Part shown: piece after piece, positions 58,811-64,000 of the stretch | Position numbering within the stretch: the first letter of the stretch is position 1 | Layout of the letters: each line of letters begins with the position of its first letter | Assembly (NCBI GenBank): GCA_900542305.1 | Contig: UQMU01000003.1 | Location: forward strand, 1-64,000 | Direction of reading: 5' to 3' | Source of the DNA: an uncultured Collinsella sp. | GTDB taxonomy: Bacteria; Actinomycetota; Coriobacteriia; Coriobacteriales; Coriobacteriaceae | Length of the DNA: 64,000 nt | Translations under genes and position numbers: made by a program | Notes under the pieces: generated by a model | What the model saw: the letters and a program-made list of their open reading frames with translations, nothing else | Database searches by the model: none | Told to the model about the DNA's origin: nothing

Positions 58811-60253
58811 ATGTCTTTGCTAAACCGCGTACAGCAGCTGCCGAAGGGCTTTGTTTGGGGCGCCGCAACCGCCGCGTACCAAACGGAAGGTTCCACGAAG
58901 GTGGCAGGCAAGGGTAAGACCATGTGGGACGATTACCTTGTCGCCCAGGGTCGCTTTTTGCCCGACCCGGCCAGTGATTTCTACAACCGCTACGAGGAGG
59001 ATATCCGCCTTTCTGCCGAGCATGGGCTCAACGCCATCCGTGTGTCCATCGCCTGGACCCGCATCTTCCCCAACGGCGACGATGCCGAGCCCCTCGCCGA
59101 GGGCGTTAAGCACTACCACGAGCTGTTCGCCTGCTGCAAAAAGTATGGCGTCGAGCCCTATGTGTCCCTGCATCACTTTGACTCCCCCGCCGCCCTGTTC
59201 AACCAGGGCGACTGGCTCAACCGCAAGACCGTCGACGCCTATGTGCGCTATGCCGAGTTCTGCTTCCGCGAGTTCCGCGAGGTCAAGAATTGGTTCACCA
59301 TCAACGAGCTCATCAGCCTCTCGCACTCCCAATACATCCAAGGCAACTTCCCGCCCAACCATCACTTTGATGTGACGAGCGGCATCCAGAGCCAGCACAA
59401 CGAGCTCGTTGCCCACGCCCGCGCCGTCAACCTGTATAAGGATCTTGACGAGACCGAGCACCTGGGCGGCCGCATTGGCATGGTCAACGTCCTGACGCCG
59501 GCATATCCTGCCACCGACTCGCCCGCCGACCAGCACGCCGCCGACCTGTACAACGCCTTCTACACCGACTTCATCATGGACGGCGCCTTCCTGGGCCACT
59601 ACTCCGCGCGCACCCTCTCACTCATCAACGAGATTCTGCGTGCCAACAACGCCACGCTTACGGTTGAGGACAGCGACATGGAGGAGCTCGCCAAGGCGGC
59701 GCCCCGCAACGATATGTTCGGCCTCAACTACTATCAGTCGGCGTTTATCGCCGCCTACGATGGCGAGTCCACCAACAGCTTTAACGGCACCGGAGACAAG
59801 GGCACCTCGTGCTTTAAGTTTAAGGGCGTCGGGCAGCAGGTCGATATGCCGGGTATCCCCACCACCGACTGGGATTGGCTCATCTACCCGCAAGGCCTCT
59901 ACGACACGCTCAAGCACATCAGCGCCACCTATCCCAACCTCCCCGTCATCTATATCACCGAAAACGGCCTGGGCCACAAGGACCCCGAGCCCGACGCAAA
60001 CGGCATCGTCGCCGATCCCGAGCGCATCGACTTTGTCGACCAGCACATGGAGAAGGTGCTCCAGGCGCGCGCCGAAGGCGTCGACGTCCAGGGCTACTTT
60101 ATCTGGAGCCTGCAGGACCAGTTCTCGTGGGCAAACGGCTATAACAAGCGCTACGGCCTGTTCTACATCGACTTCGACACGCAAAAACGCTACATCAAGC
60201 AGTCGGCACTCTGGTACAAGGAGCTCGCCGACACTATGGCGGACGCGCAGTAG
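58811..60253 (+). CDS. GH1 6-phospho-beta-glycosidase (second copy)
   Basis: 480 residues from ATG 58811; ATG 58805 is nearer to GAGAGGG than is usual. Acid/base Glu 166 in W-F-T-I-N-E and nucleophile in Y-I-T-E-N-G. The phosphate-binding segment F-S-W-A-N-G-Y-N-K-R-Y keeps the Ser, Lys, Tyr and the Trp typical of 6-phospho-beta-galactosidases. It is a paralogue of LacG; its partner permease is 177 bp downstream. Its substrate is probably another phosphorylated beta-galactoside, though 6-phospho-beta-glucosides cannot be excluded. Confidence 0.9.
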   Translation: MSLLNRVQQLPKGFVWGAATAAYQTEGSTKVAGKGKTMWDDYLVAQGRFLPDPASDFYNRYEEDIRLSAEHGLNAIRVSIAWTRIFPNGDDAEPLAEGVKHYHELFACCKKYGVEPYVSLHHFDSPAALFNQGDWLNRKTVDAYVRYAEFCFREFREVKNWFTINELISLSHSQYIQGNFPPNHHFDVTSGIQSQHNELVAHARAVNLYKDLDETEHLGGRIGMVNVLTPAYPATDSPADQHAADLYNAFYTDFIMDGAFLGHYSARTLSLINEILRANNATLTVEDSDMEELAKAAPRNDMFGLNYYQSAFIAAYDGESTNSFNGTGDKGTSCFKFKGVGQQVDMPGIPTTDWDWLIYPQGLYDTLKHISATYPNLPVIYITENGLGHKDPEPDANGIVADPERIDFVDQHMEKVLQARAEGVDVQGYFIWSLQDQFSWANGYNKRYGLFYIDFDTQKRYIKQSALWYKELADTMADAQ

Positions 60254-60429
60254 CGCATCGCCTCGCTTTCCCCCGAGAAGGGAGCGGCCCTATGCGATAC
60301 AAACCCAGCCGCTCCCCTCTCTCCCCCTGGGACCGACCCCGCCTGCACCCGGGCTTTTAGCAAGCGGGAGACCATATAGGTTTTCAACGTCCATGCCATT
60401 AAGATTTCATGCAAAGAGGAGCGTGAACT

Positions 60430-62190
60430 ATGGAATCGATCGTTAAGTTCTTGGAGAAAGGTCAGCCGTACTTCGACAAGGTCTCTAAGAACATCTACCT
60501 TCAGGCCATTAAAGACGGCTTTTTGGCAGCAATGCCCATTATCCTGTCTTCTTCTGTCTTCCTGCTTATTTCGACCCTGCCGGGCGTTGTCGCCACGGTC
60601 GGCGGCTTTACGCTGCCCGACTGGTGGAACGTCGACGTCGTGAACTTCTGCAACAAGGTTTACAACTTCACGATGGGCGTCGTGGGCATCATGGTCGCCG
60701 GCACCACCGCAAGCGCGCTGACCGGCTCCAAGAACCGCCGCATGCCTGCCGGCAAGGCCATCAACGCCACGAGCACCATGGTCGCCGCCATGTGCGCTAT
60801 GCTCATCTTGGCCGTTACCCAGACGAGTGCCAAGATCGACGGCGCCGATGTCTCGGTGTTCTTTACCGACAACATGGGCACCAAGGGCCTGCTGAGCTCC
60901 TTTGTCGCCGCATTTGCCACGGTCAACATCTATGCCTTCTGCATTAAGCGAGACATCACCATCAAGCTGCCCAAAGAAGTCCCCGGCGCCATCGCCCAGA
61001 ACTTCCGCGACATCTTCGCCTTCAGCTTCTCCATCCTGTTTGTCGCCGTCATCGACGTTATCTGCCGCACCTGCTTGGCCGTCCCGTTTGCCAACGTCAT
61101 CTCCACGCTGGTGAGCCCGCTGTTCGCCGCTGCCGATTCCTACGCCGGCCTCGCCCTCATCTGGTTCATGATCCCGCTGTTCTGGTTCATGGGCATCCAC
61201 GGCCCCTCGGTCGTTAAGCCTGCCCTCAACGCCGCGCTGTTTGGCAACATCACCACCAACCTCGCCACGCTGCAGGCCGGCGGTCACCCCGCCCTCGCCC
61301 TGACCGAGAACTTCGGTAACTACATCGGCGAACTCGGCGGCACCGGCGCCACGTTCATTGTCCCGATCATCTTCCTGCTCTTTATGCGCTCCAAGCAGCT
61401 CAAGGCCGTCGGCAAAGCCTCTGTCGTACCCGTGATGTTCGCCGTCAACGAGCCGCTGCTGTTCGCCGCGCCCATCATCCTCAACCCGTACTTCCTGATC
61501 CCGTTCCTGTTTGCCCCCGTGGCCAACGTCCTCATTGGTAAGTTCTTCATCGACTTTTTGGGCATGAACGGCTTTATCTATGCCATGCCGTGGGCACTCC
61601 CCGGACCGATCGGCACCTTCATCGACACCAACTTCCAGCCGATCTCTCTGGTCCTGGTTGTCGTCCTGCTGGTCGTTGACTTCTTGATCTACTACCCGTT
61701 CTGCAAGGCCTACGACAACGTCCTGTGCAAGCAGGAGGCCGAGACCCTGGCCGAAGAAGAGGCCGAGGAGACCAAGGCCGTCAAGACCGCTGCCGCCCCC
61801 GCCGTTGAGGCTCCTGTTGTCGAGACCGCTTCTGCCACCGAGGCCTCCGCAGCTCCGTCCGCCCTTAAGGGCAAGGATCTGAGGGTTCTGGTTCTGTGCG
61901 CTGGCGCCGGCACCTCTGCACTGCTCGCCAACGCGCTTAAGGAAGGCGCTGACGAGCTGGGCATCGACATTACCGCCAACGCCGGTGCCTACGGCAGCCA
62001 CTACGCCATCATGGACCAGTACAACGTCATCGTCCTGGCTCCGCAGGTTCGCACCTATTACAACGAGATGAAGGCCGACACCGACCGCCTGGGCATTACG
62101 CTGCTGTCGCCCAAGGGCAAACAGTACATCGACCTCACTAAGGATCCCAAGGGTGCCGTCGCCTGGATCGAGGAAAACCTCAAGGCATAA
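60430..62190 (+). CDS. PTS lactose/cellobiose-type IICB component (second copy)
   Basis: 586 residues with AGAGGAG ahead of the ATG. IIC domain with about ten helices and M-G-I-H-G-P-S-V-V, V-N-E-P-L-L-F-A-A-P-I-I and L-G-M-N-G-F. A Glu/Ala-rich linker leads to the IIB domain with phosphorylated Cys 490 in V-L-V-L-C-A-G-A-G-T-S. It is a paralogue of the lacE product. No IIA gene accompanies it, so LacF or a IIA outside the window must supply phosphate. It forms one module with the GH1 gene before it. Confidence 0.92.
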   Translation: MESIVKFLEKGQPYFDKVSKNIYLQAIKDGFLAAMPIILSSSVFLLISTLPGVVATVGGFTLPDWWNVDVVNFCNKVYNFTMGVVGIMVAGTTASALTGSKNRRMPAGKAINATSTMVAAMCAMLILAVTQTSAKIDGADVSVFFTDNMGTKGLLSSFVAAFATVNIYAFCIKRDITIKLPKEVPGAIAQNFRDIFAFSFSILFVAVIDVICRTCLAVPFANVISTLVSPLFAAADSYAGLALIWFMIPLFWFMGIHGPSVVKPALNAALFGNITTNLATLQAGGHPALALTENFGNYIGELGGTGATFIVPIIFLLFMRSKQLKAVGKASVVPVMFAVNEPLLFAAPIILNPYFLIPFLFAPVANVLIGKFFIDFLGMNGFIYAMPWALPGPIGTFIDTNFQPISLVLVVVLLVVDFLIYYPFCKAYDNVLCKQEAETLAEEEAEETKAVKTAAAPAVEAPVVETASATEASAAPSALKGKDLRVLVLCAGAGTSALLANALKEGADELGIDITANAGAYGSHYAIMDQYNVIVLAPQVRTYYNEMKADTDRLGITLLSPKGKQYIDLTKDPKGAVAWIEENLKA

Positions 62191-62221
62191 GACGCTGACG
62201 CCACCTGCCGCTCGCAGACAA

Positions 62222-62261
62222 AAAATGGCCCGTGCATCATGCGTGATGCGCGGGCCATTTT
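62222..62261 (+). terminator. Terminator after second PTS gene
   Basis: AAAATGGCCCG pairs with CGGGCCATTTT, with an inner GCATCA/TGATGC stem; it is followed by TGTTT. Confidence 0.88.
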
Positions 62262-62284
62262 GTTTAGACCGCACCCGCCCTCCT

Positions 62285-62508
62285 GTTCATCTCAATCTGT
62301 AACATCTAGCCGAGTTTTTCGGTCCTAGCTGTTACAGATCGAGATGAACGCACAGGCCAAGCCGAAAATCTCAATCTGTAACATGTAGACCACTTTTGAC
62401 CGCTTAGACGTTACAGATCGAGACAAACGGAATATACCGGACCGAATTGTCTAAATCTGTAACAACTAGCTGAGATTTTCGGCCCTACCTGTTACAGATT
62501 TAGACGAA
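62285..62508. repeat. Three palindromic AATCTGTAAC repeats
   Basis: Copies at 62285-62349, 62369-62423 and 62449-62505. Each has arms of CTCAATCTGTAAC or CTAAATCTGTAAC type with the matching complement, and inner TTTTCGG or TTTTGACC. The outer flanks GTTC/GAAC are also kept. They are the same family as 57276-57423. Confidence 0.78.
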
Positions 62509-62522
62509 CAGGCCGAGCACGT

Positions 62523-63533
62523 CTACGCCCGCAAGTCCTTTACGCTGGAACGCTCGACCAACACGCCCGAGACGAGCGTACGGCTTCTGGAGCTCGGGGC
62601 TTCCAGACCTGCGACGACCTCATTAAGCGCACGGACGCCCAGCTCGCGGTGGCGAAACTTCACCGACGTCAGAATCGAGTTGGGAATCGTCTTGTAAAGC
62701 TCGTCATCAAAGCCGATCACGGACACATCATTGGGCACACTGAGCCCTTTGTCACGTAGAGCCATCATCACGCCGTTTGCCATGCAGTCGTTAGCAGCGA
62801 GGACCGCCGTGCAATCGGGCTTATCGGCAAGCACAAGGCCCGCGGCATAGCCACTATCCGCATTCCAATCGCCTTGCAGGGGCGCGGGCGGCTCAATGCC
62901 ACGCGTCTCGAGTGCCGCACGCCAACCTTTCATACGGCACTGGCTCGACAGTGACTCTTTCTTACCAGAGACGAAGTACACGTTCTTGTGCCCGTGGTTC
63001 AAGAAGTACTCGCACGCCATGCGCGCGCCGCCCTCTTGGTCGTCACTGACGGTAGAGCAGGTAGGATGTTCCATCGGTGTGATAATCACCGTCTTGAGGT
63101 CTTTCGGCGCCTCAAAGGTATCAAAGTCATCGACCATCTGGCGCAGGTTGAAAATCATGCCGTCGACGGGAAGCTGCGACATCCTACGCGCCGCTTCGGC
63201 AAGGGTCATCTTCTCCCCCGCCCGCTTTTTGATCATCGTAAGAGCAAAGCCTCGCTCTTCGGCGGCATCGGCGATACCGTCGATCATGTCCACGGCACCG
63301 CCCGACAAGTGGAACAGCACGACGCCGATGCACCCGTAACGGCCCAACTTGAGCGAACGCGCGGCAAAGTTGGCTCGAAACCCGAGCGCCTCCATGGCCG
63401 AATGAACCTTATCGCGTGTCGACTCTCGCACGCTATCGGGCTCGTTAATCACGCGCGAAACCGTCTTGAGAGAAACACCAGCGGCAATCGCCACATCATT
63501 CATTGAGACATTTTTCTTGTCCATCGTTGCCAC
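62523..63533 (-). CDS. LacI-family repressor of the third PTS module
   Basis: 336 residues from GTG 63533, which has GGAG 5 bases ahead; ATG 63524 is too far from that site. The HTH is V-S-M-N-D-V-A-I-A-A-G-V-S-L-K-T-V-S-R-V, giving Leu-Lys at LacI positions 17-18. It is the most diverged of the four LacI proteins, with K-R-A-G-E-K-M in the sensor domain. It is divergent from the PTS gene at 63809, and a perfect 16-bp palindromic operator lies between them. Confidence 0.91.
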   Translation of the reverse strand: MATMDKKNVSMNDVAIAAGVSLKTVSRVINEPDSVRESTRDKVHSAMEALGFRANFAARSLKLGRYGCIGVVLFHLSGGAVDMIDGIADAAEERGFALTMIKKRAGEKMTLAEAARRMSQLPVDGMIFNLRQMVDDFDTFEAPKDLKTVIITPMEHPTCSTVSDDQEGGARMACEYFLNHGHKNVYFVSGKKESLSSQCRMKGWRAALETRGIEPPAPLQGDWNADSGYAAGLVLADKPDCTAVLAANDCMANGVMMALRDKGLSVPNDVSVIGFDDELYKTIPNSILTSVKFRHRELGVRALNEVVAGLEAPSSRSRTLVSGVLVERSSVKDLRA

Positions 63534-63669
63534 TGCTTCTCCAGTCGGTTTTGCATCGCTTGCTTTTTGCGTTCTAGCATACACTACCTGCCTGACTGAT
63601 AAATCAACCGTTTACCGGACAATATCGACCACTCACCCCTAAATCCTTGTTGCTCTTCCAAAAATGTCT

Positions 63670-63703
63670 TACGTTGTCATTAACGAAATGACAACGTTGT
63701 CAT
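63670..63703. promoter_or_regulatory. Third-module operators, ATGACAACGTTGTCAT and partial copy
   Basis: 63688-63703 is a perfect palindrome in the 16-bp frame ATG-N3-ACGT-N3-CAT. ACGTTGTCAT at 63671-63680 repeats the right half 23 bp upstream. They lie about 105 bp before the PTS start. Confidence 0.75.
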
Positions 63704-63808
63704 TTCGCAATGCCTTCCTTAAACAGGAAGGTTTCCGGGCAGTCCTGACCATCCATCGACGACCAGTTCCATCCACATGCATCGCGCATCAAGCAGCAAA
63801 GGAGCTCT

Positions 63809-64000
63809 ATGGACGCCATCGTAAAGATGCTCGAAAAGCATCAACCGTTCTTTGAGAAGATCTCGAGGAATATCTACCTCCAGGCCATCAAGGACGGATT
63901 CCTTGGGTGCATGCCCATTGTCCTCACCTCTTCGATCTTTCTGCTCATTGCCACCCTTCCCGGCGTAGTCGGCATCACGCTGCCCCAGCCGCTCATCGAC
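63809..64000 (+). CDS. PTS lactose/cellobiose-type IIC, third copy (partial)
   Basis: The first 64 codons of a LacE-like permease from ATG 63809 (AAAGGAG 4 bases ahead), running off the window. The start M-D-A-I-V-K-M-L-E-K-H-Q-P-F-F-E-K-I-S and Y-L-Q-A-I-K-D-G-F-L closely match the permease at 60430, and the first membrane helix begins near residue 36. It is the third [LacI | PTS] module in a row. Confidence 0.88.
   Translation, partial: MDAIVKMLEKHQPFFEKISRNIYLQAIKDGFLGCMPIVLTSSIFLLIATLPGVVGITLPQPLID

Noticed and set aside
60190..62274. A 694-codon open frame antisense to the second PTS gene
   Set aside because: It is the complement of a PTS IICB gene with clear family motifs. The antisense product is low-complexity (Gly/Asp/Val-rich), which is a codon-bias artefact of high-GC DNA.

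Overview
The window is high-GC, gene-dense DNA that looks like the chromosome of a member of the Coriobacteriia, most likely Collinsella. The evidence is the codon usage, the dnaX-ybaB-recR block between Ser/Thr kinase and FHA genes, an agmatine deiminase island with membrane-bound LuxR regulators, and a Lactococcus-like tagatose-6-phosphate lactose pathway in a high-GC background. The taxon is an inference from gene content; no rRNA or tRNA gene was seen.

Layout. 1-11.5 kb: an FhaA-type gene (cut by the window edge) and a Ser/Thr kinase, a YcxB-like membrane protein, dnaX, ybaB and recR, then a second kinase-FHA operon. 11.5-13.1 kb: an IS110-family element inserted in a short intergenic repeat. 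13.1-15 kb: decayed genes (a GNAT acetyltransferase with an in-frame TAG, a kinase remnant and another fragment). 15-31 kb: agmatine catabolism, with two agmatine deiminases, putrescine carbamoyltransferase, two APC-type antiporters, an amidohydrolase, a MATE exporter, three LuxR-type regulators and a DUF4143 ATPase. 31-41 kb: a Bce-like ABC exporter, a Nudix-Vsr fusion protein, an AraC regulator, a HAD phosphatase, a class II aldolase with a divergent DeoR regulator, and a flavodiiron protein. 41-64 kb: galactose and lactose catabolism: LacI/galK/galT, a second DUF4143 ATPase, lacC-lacX-lacB-lacA, lacF, and three divergent modules of a LacI repressor facing a lactose-type PTS permease and/or a GH1 phosphoglycosidase. 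The third permease runs off the window.

How it works together (inference). Lactose or related beta-galactosides would enter through the LacE-type IICB proteins with LacF as IIA, and be cut by the two GH1 enzymes. Galactose-6-P would then go through LacAB and LacC to tagatose-1,6-bisphosphate, which the class II aldolase at 37.9 kb may cleave because no lacD is present. Free galactose would enter through GalK and GalT. Agmatine would be exchanged for putrescine by the APC proteins and degraded by AguA and PtcA; no carbamate kinase is in the window.

The least expected content is regulatory and repetitive. The four LacI genes each sit beside 16-bp operators of one frame (ATG-N3-ACGT-N3-CAT) whose variable bases differ from repressor to repressor. 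A separate palindrome, ACCGTTCACGG, recurs ahead of most of the sugar operons. Both DUF4143 ATPase genes have three exact-period tandem repeats directly upstream. A ~275-bp repeat fills two convergent gene junctions, and several families of palindromic repeats lie between genes.
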